A model generated the notes under the pieces. It saw only the letters and a list, made by a program, of their open reading frames with translations. It was not told the DNA's origin and did not search any database. 33,920 bases of DNA from JALYUA01 sp038239305. GTDB lineage: Bacteria > Acidobacteriota > Thermoanaerobaculia > UBA5066 > Gp7-AA6. The position numbers were made by a program, and so were the translations under genes. Positions 7,254 to 14,261 of this stretch are shown in pieces. The stretch spans positions 1-33,920 of the forward strand of contig JBBSEW010000041.1 in NCBI GenBank assembly GCA_038239305.1, read 5' to 3'. Position 1 is the stretch's first letter. Each line of letters starts with the position of its first letter.

Positions 7254-10200
7254 ATGCCCCGTAAAGCACCCGCCGAGCCCATCGATCATCACTACAACAT
7301 CCCGAAGCTGAACCGCGTTTTCTTTCTTTCGGGGATGGTGCTGGCGGCCGTGTTCGTATTCATGGTGATCGCGGACTACTCGCGCGGCTGGAAGACACTC
7401 CAGCGGTCGTTCATGCGCCTCGACGCGCGAAAGACGCGGGACGCGACGCGCGCCGCGCGGGAAAAGGCGTACGGCGAGGAACGCGACAAGCTTCGGGCGG
7501 ATCTCGCCGCGAGCCAGGAGCAGGTGGCGACCCACAAGCGCGCCCTCGCGTCTCTCGATACGAAGCTGAAGAAGCTCGCGCCGCGGATCTATGCCGCCGA
7601 CCAGGACTACAAGTTCGCCAAGGCGTCATTCGACGCGGAGCGGTACAAGTACGAGGACGCTCTGGCGAACACGCCAAAATCCTCTCCCGCGGCCAAGAAG
7701 GACGTGGACCGTATCCAGAAGAAGATGGACGAGGCCACGGTCCGCCTGGCCACCCTGACCCGCGAGCAGACGGGGATCCAGAACGAGATCAAGCACCTCA
7801 CGGAGCAGCGCGACGCGGTCCAGGCGAACATCGAAAAGCTGTCGGCCGACTACAAGCTGTCCCGCCAGAAAGGCCTGACCTTGAAGCAGGACACGATCTT
7901 CGAGGTCCGCAACTCGCCGATCCTCGACATGATCAACCCGTCGCTTCGCGTCCAGCAGGTCCAGCTGCCGGAGTACTACAACGACGTCAACTTCATGCGG
8001 ATCCCGCGCGTCGATCGCTGCGAGACGTGCCACATTGCGGCCGAGCGGAAGGGCTTCGAGGACGCGAAACAGGAAGTCTTCCGGACGCACCCGAAACAGA
8101 ACCTGATGGTGGGCAGTGAATCGCCGCACCCCTCGAACGAATTCGGCTGCACGCCCTGCCACGGAGGGCGCGATCGGGCGACATCGTTCTGGTCCGCGGG
8201 CCACTCGCCCGTCGGGACGAAGCAGAACGCCGTCTGGAAGAAGAAGTACGACTGGGAGTTCGACCGATTCAACGAGACCCCGATCCTTCCCCTGAAGTTC
8301 GCCGAGGCCGGCTGCTATCGCTGTCACGCCGAGGAGACGAACTTTCCCGAGGCGCCGAAGCTGAACGCCGGGGTCCGGCTGGTCGAGGGCCTCGGCTGCT
8401 GGGGCTGCCATCGCATCGAGGGCCTCGAGAAGCAGGGCCTTCCCCGCGTCGGCCCGTCGCTCGAGAAAGTCGCGGCGAAGGTCACGAAGGACTGGGCGAC
8501 GCGCTGGGTGATGGACCCCGCCTCCTACCGGCCGAGCACCAAGATGCCGAACTTCTTCTACCAGGAGAATTTTGTGCAGGTGTCGGGCCCTCGGGCGCCG
8601 ACGGCCGCGCAGGCGCACATGAACGTGCAGGGTCGCACGGAGAACGACGTGATGGTCAATTCGATCATCGCGTACATCTTCGACCGATCGAAGACCTCCG
8701 CGGTCCCGGCCGTCTCCGGCCACGGCGACGTCACACGAGGCCAGAAGCTGCTCTCCGAGCGCGGCTGCCTCGGTTGCCACATGGTCGATCCCGCCGCGCC
8801 GCGCGACCTCACCGGTACGTATCGCCAGTTCGGACCTAACCTCGCGGGAGTCGGCGGCAAGGTGAGCCGCGACTGGCTCTACGCCTGGATCCGCGATCCC
8901 AAGGCGTGGAACCCCGAGACCAAGATGCCGAATCTGCGACTCACCGAGTCCGACGCGCTCGACATCGCCGAGTACCTCGCGACGCTGCCGGCCCCGGCAG
9001 GATTCGACCGCGTCGAGCTTCCGAAGACGGATCCGGCGACGCTCGACAAGATCGCCCTCTACTTCGAGATGTCGACGAAGACTCTCTTCGACGCGCGAGC
9101 GGATCTCTCGCGGATGGATCTCCACGCGAAAGAGGTCTACACGGGCGAGAAGCTGATCGCGCACTATGGCTGCTATGCGTGTCATCGCATCCCCGGTTTT
9201 GAAGAGGCGAAGCCGATCGGGACGGAGCTCACGGAAGCGGGATCGAAGGCCGTCCACCGGCTGGATTTCGGCTTCCTCCACATCCCGCACACGCGCGAGG
9301 ACTGGTTTCAGACGAAGCTCGCGAGTCCGCGGGTCTACGATCGCGACCGCGCGCGTGGCTGGGAAGAGAAGCTGCGGATGCCTAACTTCCGTCTGAGCCC
9401 CCAGGAACAGGAGCAGCTCGTCACGGTCGTGCTCGGCATGCAGAAGTTGAACGCTTCGCCGGCTGCGAAGAAGGAACTCTCTCCGGACGAAACGGCCATC
9501 GAGCGCGGCCGCCGGATCGTGAAGAACAACAATTGCCAGGGGTGTCACATCATCGAAGGGTTCGGCGGCTCGTTCCGCTCGCTCGTCGCCGACACGTCCC
9601 TTGCTCCTCCAATCATCCAGGGCGAAGGCGCGAAGGTGCAGAGCGACTGGCTCTTCGCCTTCCTGAAGGCGCCGAAGACTGGCCAGATCCGTCCGTGGCT
9701 CGATGCGCATATGCCGACGTTCGGCTTCTCGGAGAAGGACCTGAACGACCTGACGCATTACTTCGCCTCGCTCGACCGGGCGCCATACCCGTTCCTGCCG
9801 GACCGCTACCCGACCGACGCCCACACCTGGGCCGCGGGGAAGAAGACGTTCGAGCTCCTGAAGTGCAAGCAGTGCCACCCACGCAGCGACCAGGAAATGA
9901 ACGCTCCCGGCGTCGAGCGCTCCAACCTCGCGCCGAATCTCCAGATGGCGTCCTCCCGGCTCCGGCACGACTGGATAAACGACTGGATTCGCCGGCCGGA
10001 CGAGTGGATGCCGGGAACCCGGATGCCGACCAACTTCCCGAAGGGCGACGACGGCAAACGTACGTCGCCGCTCGCTGCGATGGCCGACGCTCCGGTTTTC
10101 GCCAAGGACCGGGAAGACTACGCGCGCATCCTGGGAGGCGACGATGCGGCGAAGAAGTTCCTCGGGGACCCGAACGCGGTGACGAAGGCTCTGCGGGACT

Positions 10201-10421
10201 ACGTGTGGTCGATCGGCATCAACGGCGGCACGGCGCCCGCTTCGAACACGGCGGCGGATGCGAGCCCTGCTCCCGCGGCGCGTCCCGACCGGCGCGCGTC
10301 GACTGCCGCCTCCCGGACGATGAAGCGGCGTCCCGATACGGCGCGGGCAGGGCAGCCCCCGGCCAAGACCGGTGTTCCGGCGTCGGTCTCGTTCGCTTCT
10401 TCGGCGTCCGGTAGCCGGTAG
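7254..10421 (+). CDS. Octaheme cytochrome c with N-terminal anchor and coiled coil
   Basis: The 1055-residue protein has a cytoplasmic N-terminus and one membrane span (about residues 23-43). Residues ~60-215 are strongly charged and helical, predicted coiled coil (KLRADLAASQEQVATHKRAL and similar). Eight CxxCH haem sites follow: CETCH 256, CTPCH 299, CYRCH 354, CWGCH 382, CLGCH 505, CYACH 640, CQGCH 761 and CKQCH 871. Several sit in cytochrome-c-like modules with a downstream Met motif (TKMPNF, TKMPNL, TRMPTN) that could supply the sixth ligand. The last ~45 residues are Ala/Pro/Arg-rich, and the stop codon lies inside a heptad repeat. It most likely replaces cytochrome c1/f as electron acceptor of the Rieske protein and faces the periplasm. 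Confidence 0.94.
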   Translation: MPRKAPAEPIDHHYNIPKLNRVFFLSGMVLAAVFVFMVIADYSRGWKTLQRSFMRLDARKTRDATRAAREKAYGEERDKLRADLAASQEQVATHKRALASLDTKLKKLAPRIYAADQDYKFAKASFDAERYKYEDALANTPKSSPAAKKDVDRIQKKMDEATVRLATLTREQTGIQNEIKHLTEQRDAVQANIEKLSADYKLSRQKGLTLKQDTIFEVRNSPILDMINPSLRVQQVQLPEYYNDVNFMRIPRVDRCETCHIAAERKGFEDAKQEVFRTHPKQNLMVGSESPHPSNEFGCTPCHGGRDRATSFWSAGHSPVGTKQNAVWKKKYDWEFDRFNETPILPLKFAEAGCYRCHAEETNFPEAPKLNAGVRLVEGLGCWGCHRIEGLEKQGLPRVGPSLEKVAAKVTKDWATRWVMDPASYRPSTKMPNFFYQENFVQVSGPRAPTAAQAHMNVQGRTENDVMVNSIIAYIFDRSKTSAVPAVSGHGDVTRGQKLLSERGCLGCHMVDPAAPRDLTGTYRQFGPNLAGVGGKVSRDWLYAWIRDPKAWNPETKMPNLRLTESDALDIAEYLATLPAPAGFDRVELPKTDPATLDKIALYFEMSTKTLFDARADLSRMDLHAKEVYTGEKLIAHYGCYACHRIPGFEEAKPIGTELTEAGSKAVHRLDFGFLHIPHTREDWFQTKLASPRVYDRDRARGWEEKLRMPNFRLSPQEQEQLVTVVLGMQKLNASPAAKKELSPDETAIERGRRIVKNNNCQGCHIIEGFGGSFRSLVADTSLAPPIIQGEGAKVQSDWLFAFLKAPKTGQIRPWLDAHMPTFGFSEKDLNDLTHYFASLDRAPYPFLPDRYPTDAHTWAAGKKTFELLKCKQCHPRSDQEMNAPGVERSNLAPNLQMASSRLRHDWINDWIRRPDEWMPGTRMPTNFPKGDDGKRTSPLAAMADAPVFAKDREDYARILGGDDAAKKFLGDPNAVTKALRDYVWSIGINGGTAPASNTAADASPAPAARPDRRASTAASRTMKRRPDTARAGQPPAKTGVPASVSFASSASGSR

Positions 10422-10428
10422 CCGGAAA
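10408..10428. repeat. Heptad repeat CCGGTAG x2 + CCGGAAA at the octaheme stop
   Basis: Three 7-base units overlap the end of the octaheme gene. The TAG of the second unit is its stop codon, and the third unit runs into the leader of the following 35-residue gene. The array therefore supplies coding sequence, stop and spacer together. Confidence 0.8.
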
Positions 10429-10431
10429 ACC

Positions 10432-10539
10432 TTGCCGGTCGACCAGAGCCTCGTCTTCTACTGGACGAGCCTCGGACTCTCCGCGGCCGGAATCGTCCTG
10501 TTCCTGTTGCTGGTCATGGCGCCGCGCAGGAAGAAGTAA
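10432..10539 (+). CDS. Small single-span membrane protein at the end of the bc operon
   Basis: A TTG at 10432, ten bases after the octaheme stop, opens a 35-residue frame ending in TAA at 10537-10539. The translation begins MPVDQSLVFYWTSLGLSAAG. It continues through a hydrophobic run IVLFLLLVM and ends APRRKK. One membrane span followed by a basic tail predicts an N-out/C-in orientation. Such mini-proteins commonly stabilise respiratory complexes (compare PetL, PetN, CcoQ), and position and topology suggest the same here. There is no recognisable homology beyond that. Support comes from hydrophobicity, the charged end, the tight spacing and the end of the operon; the start codon is uncertain. 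Confidence 0.65.
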   Translation: MPVDQSLVFYWTSLGLSAAGIVLFLLLVMAPRRKK

Positions 10540-10585
10540 TCCCGGTCCGCATTTCCGGCGGTCAGGCGGCCCGGGAATCCAGTCG

Positions 10586-11131
10586 TCAGGAAGCGGATCC
10601 CGAGAGCAGCTGGTCGATCCTCTGCTGGATGTCGGCGTTGTTCCACTCAATCCCGCCCTGCACGCGGTAGATGACGCGCCCCGCGGGATTGATGATGTAG
10701 GTCTCGGGATATTGCGTCGTCCCGAACCGGATCGCCGTGGCGGAATTGGGGTCGCGGAAGATGGGGAGCTGATTCGGGTTCTTTTTCGAGAAGTCGTCGA
10801 TGGTCTTCCAGTCCTTGTCCACCGACACGGCGTAGAGCGCGAGATCCTTACGGTTGCGGTACTGATCCCAGAACTTCGAAAGAGCGGGGATCTCCTCGAC
10901 GCACGGCGGGCACCAGGTCGCCCAGAAATGGACGACGATGAGGCGGCCCTTCTCGCGGGAGAGATCGACGACGCGGCCCGACCTGTCGTAGATCGGGAGG
11001 GCCTTGGCCGACGAGAGGAAAGCCAGGCTGCCCGTCGGAGACTCAGGCGGTACGAGTGATCGATAGAACACCGCGCCGGCGGCCGCCAGCAGAACGGCGA
11101 ATCCGATGGCGATCCCGTTCCGCGTTTTCAT
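10586..11131 (-). CDS. TlpA/ResA-like thiol-disulfide oxidoreductase, membrane-anchored
   Basis: The 181-residue protein has an uncleaved-looking N-terminal hydrophobic segment (residues 7-24) and a thioredoxin-fold domain with HFWATWCPPCVEE; the active-site cysteines are C74 and C77. The cis-Pro region is QYPETYIINPAGRVIYR. This is the TlpA/ResA/CcmG pattern: an extracytoplasmic reductant, often for apocytochrome c CxxCH cysteines or for periplasmic thiols. It lies convergent to, and 46 bases from, the octaheme cytochrome operon, so a role in maturing that cytochrome is attractive but inferred. Its ATG sits one base after the stop of the TIGR02757 gene (TGACATG), so the two are translationally coupled. 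Confidence 0.95.
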   Translation of the reverse strand: MKTRNGIAIGFAVLLAAAGAVFYRSLVPPESPTGSLAFLSSAKALPIYDRSGRVVDLSREKGRLIVVHFWATWCPPCVEEIPALSKFWDQYRNRKDLALYAVSVDKDWKTIDDFSKKNPNQLPIFRDPNSATAIRFGTTQYPETYIINPAGRVIYRVQGGIEWNNADIQQRIDQLLSGSAS

Positions 11132-11132
11132 G

Positions 11133-12026
11133 TCAGGCGACCCTCCGGCGCCCCGTCGGGCAGGCCTCCCGCGCGGCGCATTCTCCGCAGCGGCTTCTTC
11201 CGATGCGCGGATGGCAGATTCCGAAAATGCCGATCCGGCAGAGAGAGTAGTCGAATCGCACCGGGTCCGACGGATCGAATCGCATCAGACGATCGGTGAT
11301 CTCGCGGGCGGTGCGCCAGTCGGCAGTGCGGCGTCGTGTCAGGCCGAGTCGGCGCGCGACGAGGTGGATGTGCGTGTCGGTGGGGATTACGAGGCGGGAC
11401 GTCGAGATCGCCGGCCACAAGCCGAAGTCGAGGCCGTCCTTCCGCACCATCCAGCGCAGATAGAGATTCCACCGCTTGCACGCCGATCCCGCCGCCGGGT
11501 CGGGGAAGAAGAAGCGCACGGGATGCCGCGCCGGGAGGAAGCGCGAGCCCAGCGCGGGCCCCCAGTCGAGGTCTCCGATCCGGCGCACGACGCGCGAGAG
11601 CATCCCGCCGACGTCCCGATCGCTCGAGTCCATCTCTCGTTCGAAGAAGGAGCGGATCGATCCGGCCTCCCGCCGGGCGCGGGCGATGGCGTAGAGGAGC
11701 GAGGCGGCGTCGTCGGCGGAGTGGAAGCGGTGGCGGAAGCCCGCGAGCTCTTCCCGGGCCAGCCGCCGGAAGTCGGAGACGCGATCGAGTGCGGCGGCCG
11801 GCGCGGGCCCGAGCACCCGGAGAATCTTCGCGACGTTCGTCTGGATCGTTTCGACGCGGCCGTAGGCAAACGCGGACGCGATCCAGCCGACCACTTCCCG
11901 GTCCTCCGGAGTCTCGTACCGCCCGACGAACACGATCGGATCCGACGACGCAGTCTCGGGTCCGTAGGCGCGATACAGGTGCTCGAGTCGCTCGCCGAGG
12001 ATGCGGTCGCGGGGGGACAGGAGCAT
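11133..12026 (-). CDS. TIGR02757 / DUF2400 family protein with a Cys-rich C-terminus
   Basis: The 297-residue protein matches the DUF2400/TIGR02757 family through several stretches: DPIVFVGRYETPEDREVVGW, FAYGRVETI, NLYLRWMVRKDGLDFGLW, and LVIPTDTHIHLVARRLGLTR followed by RTADW. The family's function is not established, although the helical core resembles helix-hairpin-helix DNA glycosylases. The C-terminus has cysteines C271, C280, C283 and C289 (C-x8-C-x2-C-x5-C). This is close to the C-x6-C-x2-C-x5-C [4Fe-4S] loop of endonuclease III and MutY. It is the first gene of a two-gene operon with the thioredoxin-like protein. No strong Shine-Dalgarno is seen before the ATG at 12026. Confidence 0.93.
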   Translation of the reverse strand: MLLSPRDRILGERLEHLYRAYGPETASSDPIVFVGRYETPEDREVVGWIASAFAYGRVETIQTNVAKILRVLGPAPAAALDRVSDFRRLAREELAGFRHRFHSADDAASLLYAIARARREAGSIRSFFEREMDSSDRDVGGMLSRVVRRIGDLDWGPALGSRFLPARHPVRFFFPDPAAGSACKRWNLYLRWMVRKDGLDFGLWPAISTSRLVIPTDTHIHLVARRLGLTRRRTADWRTAREITDRLMRFDPSDPVRFDYSLCRIGIFGICHPRIGRSRCGECAAREACPTGRRRVA

Positions 12027-12050
12027 GGGGAAAGTATGGCATGGCGGGGG

Positions 12051-12163
12051 CAGTTTTCAGTTTTCAGTTTTCAGTTCTCAGTCTCCGCCATGCGTTGTCA
12101 GCTCTCCGCTGTCAGCTCTCGGCCACGTTCGGAGAAAACCGACGACTGATAACGGATCACGGC
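12051..12163. repeat. Heptad array with partial inverted end, intergenic
   Basis: Five 7-base units (CAGTTTT x3, CAGTTCT, CAGTCTC) run from 12051 to 12085. CAGCTCT, CCGCTGT and CAGCTCT follow at 12099-12119. The right side, GAAAACCGACGACTGATAACGG, partly reverse-complements the left. Its layout matches the element at 7118-7247. It lies between the divergent TIGR02757 and hflX genes, so any promoters of both must be in or beside it. Confidence 0.8.
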
Positions 12164-12202
12164 TCTCGTGGCTTCATGTTCCAACGGTGATTGAATACCC
12201 CT

Positions 12203-13549
12203 ATGCCTGAGACCCGCGGCGAAAAAGTCTTTCTCGTCGGCGTGTCGAATCGCGCGACGCCCCGCTCGCTGGCCGAGGAGCATCTGGATGAGCTCGAGCG
12301 ACTGGTCGAGACGGCCGGCGGCCGGACGGTGGGGCGCTACGTCAAGGAACGCGCGGCGCCGGATCCTTCCACGTGGATCGGCAAGGGTGCCGTCGAGGAA
12401 ATCGGCGAGGACGCGAAGCGGGAGAAGGTCGCCCTCATCGTGTTCGACGATGAGCTCTCGCCCGGACAGGCCCGCAATCTCGAAGAGCGATGGGGCGGCG
12501 AGATCCGCGTTCTCGACCGGCCGGGACTGATCCTCGACGTCTTCGCGCGGCACGCCCGCTCGCGCGAGGCCCGCACACAGGTTGAGCTCGCGCAGCTCCA
12601 GTACCTCCTGCCGCGGCTCGCGGGGCAGTATCGCCACCTGTCGCGTCTTGGCGGCGGCATCGGAGGCCGGGGCGCGGGCGAGCAGAAGATCGAGCTCGAC
12701 CGGCGGAAAATCCGCGACCGGATCGCCCGACTCCGCCACGAGCTTGCCGGGATCGAGACCGCGCGAACGGTCCGCCGGCGCGGACGCCGGGATCAGTTCC
12801 AGGTCGCCGTCGCCGGCTACACCAACGCCGGGAAGTCGACCCTCTTCAACCGCCTGACTCGTGAGGATGCGTATGCGGCCGACCGTCTCTTCGCGACCCT
12901 CGACGCGCGGGTGGCGCGCGCTCGATCAGCGAAGCTCACCGACGTCGTGTTCGTGGACACCGTGGGATTCGTGCGTAAGCTTCCGACCTCTCTCGTCGCA
13001 TCGTTCCGGTCGACGCTCTCCGAGATCCGGGACGCGGACCTGGTGATCCACCTTCTGGACGCGGCTTCGGCGCGGGTCGAAGAGGAGCGACGCGTCGCGG
13101 TCGATGTGCTGGAAGAGCTCGGCGTCGATCTCGCAAAGATCCTGACCGTCTGGAACAAGGTCGACGTGACGGGGCGGGCGCCCGGCATCGGGATCGGCGT
13201 GTCCGCGAAGACGGGTCTCGGCATTGACGGGCTCGAGGCGGAGATCCGGGTGCGCGCCCGGCCCGAGAGTGCCGTCTTCGCTTTGCGGATCCCGTACACC
13301 GAAGGCGCCGCGATCGCGGGAGCACGGGCGCGATTCCGCGTGGTCGAGGAGAAGGACGAGGGCGATGGTCTGGCGCTCACCCTCGCCGGAGAGCCGCACC
13401 GGCTGGACGATCTGGAGCGGTTCCTCGCTCGCCGGAAGCCGGGAGCGAGATCTCTTCGGAAGACGGAAGGAAAAACAAGAGTGAAAACAAAAGGGGGAGC
13501 CATCAGGCTCCCCCCAGCTCCGGAGCTCCCACGCCGGCGCTCTTCTTGA
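12203..13549 (+). CDS. hflX: Ribosome-associated GTPase HflX
   Basis: The protein is 448 residues from the ATG at 12203; an in-frame TTG at 12191 is an alternative, and neither has a clear Shine-Dalgarno. The N-terminal HflX domain shows TWIGKGAVEEI and LDRPGLILDVFARHARSREA followed by RTQVELAQLQYLLPRL. A glycine-rich linker (GGGIGGRGAGE) and helical arm lead to the GTPase domain: P-loop GYTNAGKST (205-213), DTVGFVRKLP, NKVD and SAKTG. HflX rescues or splits stalled 70S ribosomes under stress in characterised bacteria. The C-terminal ~110 residues end in a basic, Pro-rich tail encoded across a strong inverted repeat (13493-13514), which may be a late extension of the frame. Confidence 0.97.
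   Translation: MPETRGEKVFLVGVSNRATPRSLAEEHLDELERLVETAGGRTVGRYVKERAAPDPSTWIGKGAVEEIGEDAKREKVALIVFDDELSPGQARNLEERWGGEIRVLDRPGLILDVFARHARSREARTQVELAQLQYLLPRLAGQYRHLSRLGGGIGGRGAGEQKIELDRRKIRDRIARLRHELAGIETARTVRRRGRRDQFQVAVAGYTNAGKSTLFNRLTREDAYAADRLFATLDARVARARSAKLTDVVFVDTVGFVRKLPTSLVASFRSTLSEIRDADLVIHLLDAASARVEEERRVAVDVLEELGVDLAKILTVWNKVDVTGRAPGIGIGVSAKTGLGIDGLEAEIRVRARPESAVFALRIPYTEGAAIAGARARFRVVEEKDEGDGLALTLAGEPHRLDDLERFLARRKPGARSLRKTEGKTRVKTKGGAIRLPPAPELPRRRSS
13480..13514 (-). terminator. Intrinsic-terminator-like hairpin facing the minus strand, inside the 3' end of hflX
   Basis: GGGGGAGCC (13493-13501), loop ATCA, then GGCTCCCCC (13506-13514) is a perfect 9-bp stem. On the minus strand it is followed by CTTTTGTTTTC, a T-rich tract. 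On the plus strand there is only an A-rich lead-in and no T-tract. The stem resembles the plus-strand terminator at 33339-33364 (GGGGAGCG stem with TGG in the loop). Confidence 0.65.
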
Positions 13550-13726
13550 CCCTTCTCTTTTCAAGTCGCGTACCAGAATCGGAATCGGGCGATACATCCT
13601 GAAATCGCAAGAGCTTGCATGCGGGAGGGAGCCCTTCCCGGGCGGCATTCCGTCAATCTCGGGCATAATGATTTCGCGGAAAACGACGAAATTTGTCCGG
13701 CCTCTGATCGCGCCGGCGGAGGACGC

Positions 13727-14005
13727 ATGAATCTCGGTTTCTCGCTTCGTCGGGCTCTTCTGGTCGGGTGTTGTGTCCTCGCGATGGCCGCAGCTTTCAC
13801 CGCCTGCGGTCGGAGGACTCACGCGGCCGGCCACGCCGCCGCAGAGGTCTCGCCCGCCGCCGTGCCGACTCCGGACAATACGCCGATCACCGTTCTGCGG
13901 ACCCCCGCGGGCCTGGTCCTCAAGACCGAGGAGCCGACCGCCGTTCCCGGCCGCGAGGCGACTCCTCTCGCGGTGACCTCGCCGGCGCCGCAGGCGACGC
14001 CTTGA
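13727..14005 (+). CDS. Small putative lipoprotein
   Basis: The 92-residue protein starts at the ATG at 13727, seven bases after GGAGGA. The N-terminus (MNLGFSLRRALLVGCCVLAM) is a signal peptide with a basic start and hydrophobic core. It ends in a lipobox-like AFTAC-GRR, with the cysteine near residue 27. The mature part is short, Ala/Pro/Thr-rich and low in complexity (TPITVLRTPAGLVLKTEEPT). This suggests a membrane-tethered, mostly unstructured peptide. I recognise no domain. It is 37 bases upstream of the small zinc-ribbon gene and likely co-transcribed with it. Confidence 0.7.
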   Translation: MNLGFSLRRALLVGCCVLAMAAAFTACGRRTHAAGHAAAEVSPAAVPTPDNTPITVLRTPAGLVLKTEEPTAVPGREATPLAVTSPAPQATP

Positions 14006-14042
14006 GAGACCGGAGAGGCGCGAGCAACCGGAGAAGCAACTC

Positions 14043-14243
14043 TTGAGCGCCGGTTCGTTGCCGTCCGTTGGCTCGAGCGCGGGCGTCCCCGCCGCCGACG
14101 CGGGCGCGCCGCGCCGATCTGAGCCCGCCCGCCCCGAGCGCGTCTGTCCCAATTGCGGGGAGGCGCTGCTCGAACAGAAGTGCAAGCTTCTCTGCCCGAA
14201 CCGGCAGTGCGGCTATTACATGTCCTGTTCGGACTTCTACTGA
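14043..14243 (+). CDS. Small zinc-ribbon protein
   Basis: The 66-residue protein begins at a TTG at 14043, eight bases after GGAG (14031-14034). The first ~32 residues are Ala/Ser/Pro-rich. The C-terminal half is a compact zinc-ribbon: CPNCGEALLEQKCKLLCPNRQCGYY, with further Cys in SCSDFY at the end. The CKLxC...CGYxxSCSDF ending is a pattern of a small uncharacterised bacterial family. Zinc binding is inferred from the CxxC pairs. The stop codon lies in a 16-base tandem duplication that repeats GGACTTCTACTGATC. The function is unknown. Confidence 0.75.
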   Translation: MSAGSLPSVGSSAGVPAADAGAPRRSEPARPERVCPNCGEALLEQKCKLLCPNRQCGYYMSCSDFY

Positions 14244-14261
14244 TCGGGACTTCTACTGATC
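14231..14261. repeat. Tandem duplication across the zinc-ribbon stop codon
   Basis: GGACTTCTACTGATC occurs at 14231-14245 and again at 14247-14261, one base apart. The first copy encodes the final DFY and stop of the zinc-ribbon gene. The second lies over the stop of the convergent methyltransferase gene (14253). Confidence 0.9.

Noticed and set aside
7626..9968. 780-codon minus-strand frame opposite the octaheme cytochrome
   Set aside because: Arg/Val/Leu/Asp-rich composition typical of antisense to a GC-rich gene; the opposite frame has eight CxxCH motifs.
10541..10577. Terminator between the bc operon and the TlpA gene
   Set aside because: TCCCGG and CCGGGA can pair, but the loop is long and no T-tract follows on either strand.
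12051..12119. Possible CRISPR array in the CAGTTTT repeats
   Set aside because: Units are seven bases with no spacers and no cas genes in the window; it is a simple tandem array.
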